From: Paenibacillus sp. UNC451MF
GTDB taxonomy: Bacteria; Bacillota; Bacilli; Paenibacillales; NBRC-103111
NCBI RefSeq assembly: GCF_000686845.1
Contig: NZ_JMLS01000005.1
Coordinates: 225,672 to 289,671 of the forward strand
DNA: 64,000 bases
Direction of reading: 5' to 3'
The translations under genes were made by a program, and so were the position numbers. The notes beneath the pieces were generated by a model, which was not told where the DNA came from, searched no databases, and was given only the letters and a program-made list of their open reading frames with translations. Position 1 is the first letter of the stretch; the number at the start of each line of letters is the position of its first letter. Positions 40,572 to 48,845 of the stretch are shown here, one piece after another.

Positions 40572-42026
40572 ATGGTACGTAACGGCAAACAATATGTAGA
40601 GTCTTTGAAGGATAACCGCCGCATTTATATCAACGGGGAAATGGTAGAGGATGTAACGACGCATCCGGCATTTGCAGGCATTACCCAGTCCTTTGCCAAG
40701 CTGTACGATCTGGCTGCGGATCCTAAGAACGATATGACCTACACGACAGAAGATGGAACGACTGCTAATAAAATATTTATGATTCCGCGCAGTCGAGAAG
40801 ATTTGGCCGTTCGTCGTCGTGCAATCACCCAATGGGCTGAAGCGACCTGTGGTTTCGCTGGACGCAGTCCCGATCATGTAGCTGGATTTTTAGCCGGCTT
40901 TGCAAGCTATCCGGAAGTATTCGGTGAGTATCAGCAAAATGTTTTGGATTTTTACAAATATGCCCGAGATGAAGATTTGTTTGTAACGTATGTCATCATT
41001 CCTCCCCAAGTTGACCGCAGTAAAGCGGCTCACGAGCAGGAAGAAAAATATTTGCCGGTCGGTGTTCTCGAAGAACGTGAGGACGGTATTATCGTACGCG
41101 GCTCGCAAATGCTCGGCACGAGCTCAGCGGTATCTAACTACTTGTTCGTCAGCTGTATAACGCCGCTCCGACCTGGAGACGAAGACTATGCGATTTCGTT
41201 CGTTGTTCCTATGGATGCACCGGGATTGAAATTGTACCCTCGTCCAAGCTACGCAATGGGCAAAGAGAGTGTATACGACTATCCGTTATCCACTCAGTTC
41301 GACGAAAGTGATTCCCTGATGGTCTTCGACGATGTGTTCATTCCTTGGAAGCATATCTTCGTATATAAAAATATTGAAGCAACAAGAGACCAGTTCCACA
41401 AAACGCCGGCTCACGTGCTCGGAAATAACCAAGCGCAAATCCGCTTGTGTACGAAAGTGAAGTTCCTGATCGGCATTGCCCGTAAAATTACGCAGGTGGG
41501 CGGTACAGACAAATTCCCGCAGGTTCAAGAGCGTCTGGGTGAATTGGCATCGCTGGCGGCGACAGTGGAAGGAATGCTGCTCGCAAGCGAGTATGAGTGC
41601 ACATTGGATATCAATGGTACGGCAAGGCCGCATCAACGTTACTTGTACGGCATCGTAGGGATGCAGGACAAAATTTATGCAAGTGTTATAAGCATATTGC
41701 GTGAGCTGGTTGGCGGCGGCGTACTGCAAATGCCATCCTCCTATCATGAGATGGTTAACCCTGAAACCAAAGATGATATCCGTCAATATATTCGTGCAAC
41801 TGGCGTAGATTCCGAAACAAGAATCCAACTGTACCGTTTGGCATGGGATGTTATCGGTTCCGAGTTCGCGGGCCGACACCAGCAATATGAAATGTTCTAT
41901 AATGGAGCGCCATTCGTCGTAAGAGGCCATGCGTTCCGCAATTACGGCTATCAAGAGCCGCTTGCTCTTGTGGATCAATTCTTGAGCAGCTACTCCTTGC
42001 CGAAAGCGGTAGCGCAAGAGGTTTGA
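40572..42026 (+). CDS. HpaB-family flavin-dependent monooxygenase (4-hydroxyphenylacetate 3-hydroxylase-like)
   Basis: A 484-residue acyl-CoA-dehydrogenase-fold protein of the HpaB/PvcC family, which uses reduced FADH2 and O2 to hydroxylate phenols and related rings. N-terminal family motifs WAEATCGFAGRSPDHVAGFL and the flavin region (SQMLGTSSAVSNYLFVS, FDDVFIPWKHIF) are present. The cysteine set that binds Fe-S in the related 4-hydroxybutyryl-CoA dehydratase is not evident, favouring an oxygenase. AAGGATGAT precedes the ATG. It heads a run of nine genes. The substrate is uncertain; the amidase, DUF2848 and malic enzyme genes downstream suggest a ring or amide compound degraded to a C4 acid. 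Confidence 0.88.
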   Translation: MVRNGKQYVESLKDNRRIYINGEMVEDVTTHPAFAGITQSFAKLYDLAADPKNDMTYTTEDGTTANKIFMIPRSREDLAVRRRAITQWAEATCGFAGRSPDHVAGFLAGFASYPEVFGEYQQNVLDFYKYARDEDLFVTYVIIPPQVDRSKAAHEQEEKYLPVGVLEEREDGIIVRGSQMLGTSSAVSNYLFVSCITPLRPGDEDYAISFVVPMDAPGLKLYPRPSYAMGKESVYDYPLSTQFDESDSLMVFDDVFIPWKHIFVYKNIEATRDQFHKTPAHVLGNNQAQIRLCTKVKFLIGIARKITQVGGTDKFPQVQERLGELASLAATVEGMLLASEYECTLDINGTARPHQRYLYGIVGMQDKIYASVISILRELVGGGVLQMPSSYHEMVNPETKDDIRQYIRATGVDSETRIQLYRLAWDVIGSEFAGRHQQYEMFYNGAPFVVRGHAFRNYGYQEPLALVDQFLSSYSLPKAVAQEV

Positions 42027-42107
42027 TGAGCACCTTATTAGCCATCATTCGGAATATGCGACCCATCTTTATATTCTCGCTATTACCCCAAGGGAGGAAT
42101 TCGAACC

Positions 42108-42563
42108 ATGTCCAAAGTGATAACAGAGCTCTCTGCAGAAATGATCGAGCAGCTGCAGGGCCAGAATATCGTTCTTCTGAACGTAGTGAACAAAGAGACC
42201 GGAGATATTTATTCAACCGCCTTATCGTGGGTATACGCTATCGACCCTGGAACGATCCGTTTCGCGATTGATGCCAAGTCGGACTTTGTACGCATCGTAC
42301 AAGAAGATCCGAGAGTGCTCCTTAACTTCATATGCGGAGAGACCGTGTATTCCGTGAAGGGAGCGGCAGCCGTGAAGGTGGCACGTACCGAAGAGCTGAC
42401 TCTCAAGATGGCGCTTCTCGAGGTTCAAGTACAAGAAATTCGCGACATCATCTTTTACGGCGGCAAAATCGTCACACAACCTGCTTTTGTTAAAACCTAC
42501 AATGCTGACCTAATCAAAAAGCTGGACGACGAGATGAAGCAGGCGCTGACAAGCCTTTCCTAA
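42108..42563 (+). CDS. Pyridoxamine-phosphate-oxidase-like split-barrel flavoprotein
   Basis: A 151-residue protein of the FMN-binding split-barrel (PNPOx-like) group, judged from the pattern IVLLNVVNKETGDIYSTALS, IRFAIDAKSDFVRIVQEDPR, VLLNFICGETVYSVKGAAAV. HpaB enzymes need a flavin reductase (HpaC), which also has a split-barrel fold; this gene stands where hpaC would be, although its sequence is not typical HpaC. AGGGAGGA precedes the ATG. It may supply reduced flavin or be an unrelated flavin or heme-binding protein. Confidence 0.7.
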   Translation: MSKVITELSAEMIEQLQGQNIVLLNVVNKETGDIYSTALSWVYAIDPGTIRFAIDAKSDFVRIVQEDPRVLLNFICGETVYSVKGAAAVKVARTEELTLKMALLEVQVQEIRDIIFYGGKIVTQPAFVKTYNADLIKKLDDEMKQALTSLS

Positions 42564-42602
42564 TCATTCATACAAACCGTACAGAAGGAGGAACTCCGAT
42601 CT

Positions 42603-43376
42603 ATGAAGGTTGCATCGATACAACTAGAAATAAAGGCGCATGAAAGTAAGGAACAGCGCGTGGAGAGAGCATCGGCAATGGTCGATAAAGCGGCTCAAGA
42701 TGCGGATCTGATCCTGCTTCCGGAAATTTGGGCAACGGGGTACTTCTCATTTGATAAATATGTGGAAGAAGCGGAGACGATCGACGGTCCCTTGGTCCGA
42801 TGGTTTTCAGCCAAAGCCAAGCAGCACGGCGTGTACTTGTTTGCCGGCAGCTTCGTTGAGCTGAAGGATGGCAAGTATTATAACACGAGCATCTTGTTTG
42901 ACCGCCAGGGCAAGCTGGTAGGCACCTACGCCAAAACGCATTTGTTCCGTTACGGATCTCAAGAAGGTGAGCTGTTGACTGCGGGCGAAGGAGCGAAGGT
43001 GTTCGAAACGGAGTTCGGCAAGGTCGGTTTGACGACATGCTACGACCTACGGTTTCCGGAGCTGTACCGCCAGCAGGTTGATCTGGGAGCGGAGCTGCTG
43101 CTGGTGACGTCGGCTTGGCCGCATCAACGGTTGGAGCATTGGAAGCTGTTTAACGCGACTCGCGCTTTGGAAAATCAATGCTTCCTTATTTCATGCAACT
43201 GTGTAGGGACTACCCGCAATGTTTTGTTAGGAGGTCACAGCTCCATTGTCGATCCGTGGGGAGTTACCGTAGCATCCGGTGGAGAACACGAGACGATTGT
43301 CAAAGCGGAAATCGATCCGGCCGAGGTACAACGGATTAGGGATGTATTCCCTAGCTTGAAGCACCGTGTTTTATAG
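42603..43376 (+). CDS. Nitrilase-superfamily carbon-nitrogen hydrolase (omega-amidase/Nit2-like)
   Basis: A 257-residue hydrolase. The Glu-Lys-Cys triad is complete: E41 (LLPEIWATGYF), K111 (YAKTHLFRYG) and C146 (LTTCYDLRFPELYR). The CYDLRFPELYR context is typical of the branch that includes omega-amidase and deaminated-glutathione amidase, which act on amides of dicarboxylates. AAGGAGGA precedes the ATG. In this operon it is likely to hydrolyse an amide intermediate made after ring cleavage, releasing ammonia and a dicarboxylate; this role is inferred. Confidence 0.92.
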   Translation: MKVASIQLEIKAHESKEQRVERASAMVDKAAQDADLILLPEIWATGYFSFDKYVEEAETIDGPLVRWFSAKAKQHGVYLFAGSFVELKDGKYYNTSILFDRQGKLVGTYAKTHLFRYGSQEGELLTAGEGAKVFETEFGKVGLTTCYDLRFPELYRQQVDLGAELLLVTSAWPHQRLEHWKLFNATRALENQCFLISCNCVGTTRNVLLGGHSSIVDPWGVTVASGGEHETIVKAEIDPAEVQRIRDVFPSLKHRVL

Positions 43377-43402
43377 ACAACTTGGGAGAGGACGTACTGA
43401 CT

Positions 43403-44074
43403 ATGGAATTTATATGTAACGGGACGAAGATTCAGTGGACGCCTGAACGGTTGGTTATCGCCGGATATACGGGCAAAGACCAGGAAGCAGTCAAGAAACA
43501 TATTGATGAACTCAAGGAATTGGGCGTGCCTGCGCCCCCACAGGTGCCAATGCTGTATGACCTTTCGCCGGAGCTTCTGCAAATCTCTGAAGAGATCACC
43601 GTCGTTCAAAACGATGGTAGTGGCGAAGCGGAAGTAGTATTGCTGGACGTTGGCGGAAGCTGGTATGTAGGGCTCGGTAGTGACCATACAGACAGGGTGC
43701 TTGAGGCGGTTTCGATTCAAAAATCCAAGCAGGTATGTGCCAAGCCGGTGACCAAGGAAGTGTGGTCGCTGGAATCGATCATCCATCGCTGGGATGATAT
43801 CGAGATGAATAGCTGGGTGCAGGTAGACGGAGAAGAGAAGCTGTATCAATCCGGTAAGCTCGGCGAGTTTTTGCACCCGAATGATTTGATGCGCATTGTA
43901 AAGGATCGCGGATATGTAAGCTCCAATATGGCGCTATACTGCGGAACGCTGCCGCTTCACGGAGGCTTCGTATTCGGAGGCACATTCCGGGCGGAGCTCG
44001 TAGACAAGCAAGAAGGGCGTAAGTTGGAGATTCAATATAACACTCATATTTTGAAAAATGCGGAGGAGGAATAA
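43403..44074 (+). CDS. DUF2848 family protein
   Basis: A 223-residue protein recognised as DUF2848 from VGLGSDHTDRVLEAVSIQKS, KQVCAKPVTKEVW, HRWDDIEMNSW, YQSGKLGEFLHPNDL and GTLPLHGGFVFGG. The family is uncharacterised but resembles the fumarylacetoacetate hydrolase superfamily, whose members hydrate, isomerise or cleave C-C bonds in oxo-acids. ATG at 43403 has GGGAGAGG upstream. It sits between an amidase and a cupin gene with minimal gaps. A C-C hydrolase or tautomerase step on a ring-cleavage product is a reasonable guess only. Confidence 0.8.
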   Translation: MEFICNGTKIQWTPERLVIAGYTGKDQEAVKKHIDELKELGVPAPPQVPMLYDLSPELLQISEEITVVQNDGSGEAEVVLLDVGGSWYVGLGSDHTDRVLEAVSIQKSKQVCAKPVTKEVWSLESIIHRWDDIEMNSWVQVDGEEKLYQSGKLGEFLHPNDLMRIVKDRGYVSSNMALYCGTLPLHGGFVFGGTFRAELVDKQEGRKLEIQYNTHILKNAEEE

Positions 44075-44078
44075 GACA

Positions 44079-44423
44079 ATGGCTAAACCAGAATTGGAAT
44101 TTGTAGACTATCGTCAATTTGAAGAGGTACCTTTCAGCAAAGTGGAAGGTTTGTCTGAAAGGGTTGTAGCTAAAGATCCGGAATCGGGAGTGGCTACACG
44201 TATTCTTATCTTCGCTCCCGGAACGGACACCACGCCTAACGGAGTGCAGATCCACGATTTTTGGGAAGAGCTGTACATTATTGAAGGAACGCTGATCGAT
44301 CTGACACTGAATCAGGAATTTACAGCAGGGATGGTAGCATGTCGTCCTCCTGGTATGGAGCATGGCCCATGGGTTTCTCCAACCGGCTGCAAAACGTTTG
44401 AAGTTCGTTACTATTCCAAGTAA
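44079..44423 (+). CDS. Single-domain cupin protein
   Basis: A 114-residue protein with one cupin barrel. LIFAPGTDTTPNGVQIHDFW, EELYIIEGTLIDLTLNQEF and GMVACRPPGMEHGPWVSP carry the usual His/Glu metal site (HDFWEE, MEHG). Start ATG at 44079 has GGAGGAGGA ahead, only 4 bases after the DUF2848 stop. Small cupins in catabolic operons can be dioxygenases, isomerases or sensors. Its role here may be ring cleavage or isomerisation, unproven. Confidence 0.88.
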   Translation: MAKPELEFVDYRQFEEVPFSKVEGLSERVVAKDPESGVATRILIFAPGTDTTPNGVQIHDFWEELYIIEGTLIDLTLNQEFTAGMVACRPPGMEHGPWVSPTGCKTFEVRYYSK

Positions 44424-44473
44424 ATCAATATAAGCCAAAAAGGCTACAGACTGAACTTTAAGGGGTGGAGTTT

Positions 44474-45523
44474 ATGAAGCATTTGAAAAAAGGAATGGGT
44501 TTGCTGTTGTCGTCGTTATTTATGGTATCTGCACTGGCCGGTTGCGGTAACGCCAATGGAGGCGCAGACGGAAAAGCTGCTGGGAGTACGGCATCAGGAG
44601 AAAAGAAAATCGTCTTAAAAATGGCCAACATTACAAAGGCAGACAGCCAGCTGAGCTTAACGTTAAAAAATATCGGTGAAGAGCTAAAAGCCAAAACAAA
44701 CGGGCGTATTTCGCCCCAATATTTCCCTGGCGGCGAGCTCGGCAATGAAACCGATATGATGCAGCAGCTCAACACGGGCAGTATCCAAATGGCTGTCATT
44801 ACGACGGCACAGCTTAGCAACTCCTCCCCTGCGTTCGGCGCGTGGTTAATGCCTTATTTGGTGGATACGCACGATCAAGCCTACAAGCTATGGACCAGCG
44901 ATGAATCGATGCAGTTGTTCGATACGTTGAAAAATGAGAATGTGGTTGGTTTAGGCTATGCATCCTCCGGTTTCCGTTACATTCTTGGGACCAAGCCGGT
45001 ACAAAGCGTGAAGGATTTGGAAGGCTACAAATTGCGGACTACACCAAGTCCTACTATTCTGGACTATTGGAACGGCTTGAAAGCAGGTCCGACGCCAATG
45101 CCTCTGACCGATGTGTACACATCCCTGCAAACGGGTGTTATTAAAGGGGTTGACATTGATTCCGAGTCGTTGGCATCGGAGAAATTGACGGAAATCGCTA
45201 AAAACCTGAACGCCGACAAGCATATGTACTGGGCTGGCGGTATCTTAATCAATAAGGATTTATGGAACAGCTTGTCTCCAGACGATCAAAAGCTGATTAA
45301 AGAAACCGTACTCGCGAAAACCAAGCAAAACAGCGTGGATATTCAGAAAAATGAAGACAAACTGTTAAGTGATGCGAAAACGAAAATGGGCTTGACGCTT
45401 AATGAAGTCAAACGTGAGGAATACGATCCGATTGTGAAATCGGTTAGAGAGACGTGGAGCAAGAAATCGCCTGAAATCGCGAAATTCCTAGAAAAAGCTG
45501 ACAAAATCAAACAAGAGAAGTAG
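44474..45523 (+). CDS. dctP: TRAP transporter substrate-binding lipoprotein (DctP type)
   Basis: A 349-residue extracellular binding protein. A lipoprotein signal with lipobox ALAGC (Cys24) shows it is membrane-anchored, as needed in a Gram-positive. DctP-family segments are ANITKADSQLSLTLKNI, ISPQYFPGGELGNETDMMQQ, LEGYKLRTTPSPTILDYWNG (with the carboxylate-binding Arg) and LQTGVIKGVDIDSESL. GGGGTGGAG precedes the ATG. TRAP systems import organic acids with Na+; the substrate is presumably the compound metabolised by this operon. Confidence 0.94.
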   Translation: MKHLKKGMGLLLSSLFMVSALAGCGNANGGADGKAAGSTASGEKKIVLKMANITKADSQLSLTLKNIGEELKAKTNGRISPQYFPGGELGNETDMMQQLNTGSIQMAVITTAQLSNSSPAFGAWLMPYLVDTHDQAYKLWTSDESMQLFDTLKNENVVGLGYASSGFRYILGTKPVQSVKDLEGYKLRTTPSPTILDYWNGLKAGPTPMPLTDVYTSLQTGVIKGVDIDSESLASEKLTEIAKNLNADKHMYWAGGILINKDLWNSLSPDDQKLIKETVLAKTKQNSVDIQKNEDKLLSDAKTKMGLTLNEVKREEYDPIVKSVRETWSKKSPEIAKFLEKADKIKQEK

Positions 45524-45532
45524 GTGCTTTTC

Positions 45533-46063
45533 ATGAGCGACAGACCTGCAGGGCGCAGCCCCCTCTCGTTAATCACCCTCGCGCTTGATAAGTTTTTGAT
45601 ATGGGTTAGTATTGCGGTTGGAGCTGTATTGGCCATCAACATGATCGTGGCCGTGTTTTATCGATATGTGCTGAGTTCGCCCATCTTTTGGGCGGATGAG
45701 CTCTCTTTGTACCTCTTTTGTTGGGCAACCTTTCTAGGAGCCTGTCTTGCTGTAAAACGTTCGGACATGGCTGCGGTGACGTTCCTGCTCAACCGTCTTC
45801 CTGAACGGGGACGCATCATCGGCTCGATGCTGATTCAAGTTAGTATTTTATTCTTCGCTGTGGTGATGGGCTACTACTCCATGCTCTGGATCATGAGCCC
45901 GAGCGTCATGAACCTGCTATCTCCAGCATTGGCAATGAAAATGTGGAAGCTGTATGTTATCGTGCCGATATCCATGCTCTGCATGGCCGTGTTTACGATT
46001 GAACACATCGTTCATTTGCTGCAAGACCTCTTTATCGGTAAAAAAGGAGGTGCGGCACAATGA
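45533..46063 (+). CDS. dctQ: TRAP transporter small permease (DctQ type)
   Basis: A 176-residue protein with four membrane helices and the DctQ signature FYRYVLSSPIFWADELSLYL followed by FCWATFLGACLAVKRSDMAA. ATG at 45533 has AGGTG 6 bases ahead. It overlaps the large permease gene by 4 bases (ATGA). It forms the membrane complex with the next gene. Confidence 0.93.
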   Translation: MSDRPAGRSPLSLITLALDKFLIWVSIAVGAVLAINMIVAVFYRYVLSSPIFWADELSLYLFCWATFLGACLAVKRSDMAAVTFLLNRLPERGRIIGSMLIQVSILFFAVVMGYYSMLWIMSPSVMNLLSPALAMKMWKLYVIVPISMLCMAVFTIEHIVHLLQDLFIGKKGGAAQ

Positions 46064-47337
46064 GTTCAGCTGCTGGCTTTGTCATCCTGCTCTTCATTGG
46101 GGTTCCTGTTGCCTTCGTGCTAGGGATAACGACTTTAATTTATGTTTTTTCCACGGGAAATATTGCTTCATTGCAGTCCTTGCCGTCCAAGCTGTTTAAC
46201 GGCTTGCAAAATTTCGGATTTGTTGCGATTCCGATGTTCGTCCTGCTGGGAGAGATTATGAACCGCGGAGGGATTACGAATCGATTGATTCATTTCGCTA
46301 CCGTTATCTTCGGTCATTTACGCGGAGGGCTTGCTTACGTTAACGTCGTGGCCAATATGTTCTTGGCAGCAATCGTTGGCTCGTCCAATGTGCAGACAGC
46401 CATTATGAGTAAAGTTATCGTTCCTGAGATGGAGAAGCAAGGCTATAACAAGGAATTCAGTACGGCCCTCACGGCGAGCGCCTCCATTATGGGCCCCTTA
46501 ATTCCTCCGAGCATGCCATTTATTATTTACGGAGTAACCTCAGGCGTATCGATTGGAAGCTTGTTCTTTGCTGGTATTATTCCTGGAATTTTGTTCGCAC
46601 TCGGTTTCGGTATTATCATCTATGTCACCTTTAGAAAAACAACCGGCAACAAGATGGAACGAAGCTCGGGGAAGGAAATCATACAAAGTTTAATTGGTGT
46701 TGTCCCAGCGCTCCTTATTCCCGTTCTTATTATGGTAGGTATCACGACGGGGATATTTACAGCTACGGAATCTGCTGCGGTTGCTGTGTTCGTCGCCATT
46801 CTCGTAGGAGCTTTCCTGTACAAGGAATTGAAGCTCAGAGATGTTCCGGGTATTCTGGTACGCACTATTATTACCACTTCATCGGTATCCTTTTTGCTTG
46901 CTACAACGAATATTTTCGGTTGGGTACTGCATCTTCAAGGTATCCCGCACATGATTGCGGAGGTTTTCCTGAATCTTGCCGGCAGTACGTTCATGTTCCT
47001 TATTCTTCTTAACATTTTGCTCATTGTTATCGGTACTTTCCTTGAAGGTGTGGCAGGCATCATCTTCCTGACCCCGATTCTGCTTCCAATTGCTGCGCAA
47101 TTTGGAGTTGATCCTATCCACCTGGGTGCCATTATCGTCATTAACCTGACTATCGGTTTGATGCATCCGCCATTTGGTACCGTATTGTTTATCGCTTCGG
47201 CAACAACAGGGGTTACAGTAGAGCGGCTTACGATCAAGCTGATTCCATTCTTAATCGTGATGTTCGCGATTCTGTTATTGATCACTTACGTGCCTTGGAC
47301 TACAACGTTCATTCCTAGCGTATTTGCCCCTAAATAA
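46060..47337 (+). CDS. dctM: TRAP transporter large permease (DctM type)
   Basis: A 425-residue, about 12-helix permease that forms the Na+-coupled translocation channel. DctM features include GLQNFGFVAIPMFVLLGEIM, VGSSNVQTAIMSKVIVPEME, MGPLIPPSMPFIIYGVTSG and LGAIIVINLTIGLMHPPFG. AAAGGAGGTG precedes the ATG inside the dctQ gene, so the two are coupled. It completes a full P-Q-M set. Confidence 0.95.
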   Translation: MSSAAGFVILLFIGVPVAFVLGITTLIYVFSTGNIASLQSLPSKLFNGLQNFGFVAIPMFVLLGEIMNRGGITNRLIHFATVIFGHLRGGLAYVNVVANMFLAAIVGSSNVQTAIMSKVIVPEMEKQGYNKEFSTALTASASIMGPLIPPSMPFIIYGVTSGVSIGSLFFAGIIPGILFALGFGIIIYVTFRKTTGNKMERSSGKEIIQSLIGVVPALLIPVLIMVGITTGIFTATESAAVAVFVAILVGAFLYKELKLRDVPGILVRTIITTSSVSFLLATTNIFGWVLHLQGIPHMIAEVFLNLAGSTFMFLILLNILLIVIGTFLEGVAGIIFLTPILLPIAAQFGVDPIHLGAIIVINLTIGLMHPPFGTVLFIASATTGVTVERLTIKLIPFLIVMFAILLLITYVPWTTTFIPSVFAPK

Positions 47338-47355
47338 AAAGGATGTGTATCAGTT

Positions 47356-48804
47356 ATGCAGAGGGGATTTAGCGGTAAAAGCATCATCATGAGGGTCGAA
47401 TTGCAAACAGGAGAAGTGCAATTCGGTCAGTTTATAACTTTGATTAATGAGAAGGGCGGCGATGTGATTGCCATGGACGTTATTTTCACCGGTCCTGGCA
47501 GTACCATTCGCGATATCACCGTCACAGTGAACGAATCGGCACAGCTGCAACATATAGTCGAAGCCGTCGAACAGCTAAAAGGAGTCCGGTTAAGCTCGGT
47601 ATCAGACCGGACTTTCCTGCTTCATCTCGGAGGAAAGATTGAGATTAAACCCAAGGTTCCTATACAAAACAGGGATGATTTATCTCGTGTGTATACTCCT
47701 GATGTCGCAAGGGTTTGCAATGCGATCTATGAAGAACCGGAGAAAGCGTACAAGCTGACAATCAAAAGAAATACGGTGGCTGTCGTCTCAGACGGAACTG
47801 CCGTGCTTGGTCTGGGCAATATCGGTCCCTATGCGGCCATGCCTGTCATGGAAGGGAAGGCAATGCTGTTCAAGCAATTCGCCGATGTGGATGCATTCCC
47901 TGTATGCTTGGACACCCAAGATACGGAAGAAATCATTGCAGCAATCAAGCATATGGCACCGGCCTTTGGCGGCATCAATCTGGAGGATATCTCTTCACCG
48001 CGCTGCTTCGAGATCGAAGCACGTCTTCGCAAGGAGCTGGAGATTCCTGTGTTTCATGATGATCAGCATGGGACGGCTGTAGTCTTATATGCTGGATTGA
48101 TCAATGCACTGAAGTGTGTTGGTAAATCGATTGACCAAGTCAAGGTCGTCGTTTGCGGTATTGGTGCGGCGGGTATCGCCTGCACACAAATTTTGTTATC
48201 GGCGGGCGTGAAGGAAATTATCGGAGTGGATAGAGAAGGCGCGATTGTGGAAGGACATCCATACGACAACCCGATGTGGGACTGGTATGCTCGGCATACG
48301 AACCCTAATCGCATCTCAGGTTCTTTGCAGGATGTACTCCGGGGCGCTGATGTATTTATCGGCGTATCCGCTGGGGGATTGCTGAAAAGAGAATATGTCC
48401 TGACGATGAATCCGAAACCTATCGTATTCGCGATGGCTAATCCTGAGCCGGAAATCCGTCCTGAAGAAGTGGAAGACATCATCGGGGTTATGGCGACGGG
48501 GCGGTCCGATTATCCGAATCAAATTAATAATGTGCTGTGCTTCCCGGGAATTTTCCGGGCAGCTCTAGATTGCCAAGCTTCAACCATCAATGAAGAAATG
48601 AAGCTGGCAGCGGCAGAAGCGATCGCTTCGGTGATTACTCCTGAAGAATTGAATTCGTCCTATATCGTACCTAGCGTATTCCATCAAGATGTCGTTCGAT
48701 TGATCCGGAAGCAAGTGATCCAAGCCGCTATTCGCACCGGAGTGGCAAGACGGATCCCTAGGGAATTTCGCGGCAATGTCGTGGAGTCTGCCGCTGTAAT
48801 GTAG
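47356..48804 (+). CDS. Malic enzyme with N-terminal ACT domain
   Basis: A 482-residue NAD(P)-dependent oxidative decarboxylase of malate to pyruvate. Residues ~1-95 form an ACT-like regulatory domain (MRVELQTGEVQFGQFITLIN, VTVNESAQLQHIVEAVEQLK). The catalytic domain has SRVYTPDVARVCNAI, SDGTAVLGLGNIGPYAAMPV, MEGKAMLFKQFADVDAFP, FGGINLEDISSPRCF and FHDDQHGTAVV, and the nucleotide site VVCGIGAAGIACTQILLSAG. AAAGGATG precedes the ATG. Its presence next to the TRAP genes suggests that the pathway ends in a C4-dicarboxylate. Confidence 0.94.
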   Translation: MQRGFSGKSIIMRVELQTGEVQFGQFITLINEKGGDVIAMDVIFTGPGSTIRDITVTVNESAQLQHIVEAVEQLKGVRLSSVSDRTFLLHLGGKIEIKPKVPIQNRDDLSRVYTPDVARVCNAIYEEPEKAYKLTIKRNTVAVVSDGTAVLGLGNIGPYAAMPVMEGKAMLFKQFADVDAFPVCLDTQDTEEIIAAIKHMAPAFGGINLEDISSPRCFEIEARLRKELEIPVFHDDQHGTAVVLYAGLINALKCVGKSIDQVKVVVCGIGAAGIACTQILLSAGVKEIIGVDREGAIVEGHPYDNPMWDWYARHTNPNRISGSLQDVLRGADVFIGVSAGGLLKREYVLTMNPKPIVFAMANPEPEIRPEEVEDIIGVMATGRSDYPNQINNVLCFPGIFRAALDCQASTINEEMKLAAAEAIASVITPEELNSSYIVPSVFHQDVVRLIRKQVIQAAIRTGVARRIPREFRGNVVESAAVM

Positions 48805-48845
48805 GAATCACAGCTTGATGATGTTAGGCAGGAGTGGATATTACT

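Noticed and set aside
41286-42017. 243-codon minus-strand frame inside the HpaB-type gene
   Set aside because: Entirely antisense to a strongly conserved protein, with no family features.
40572-42026. 4-hydroxybutyryl-CoA dehydratase as product of the HpaB-family gene
   Set aside because: The cysteine ligands for the Fe-S cluster are not apparent, and CoA-pathway partner genes are absent.
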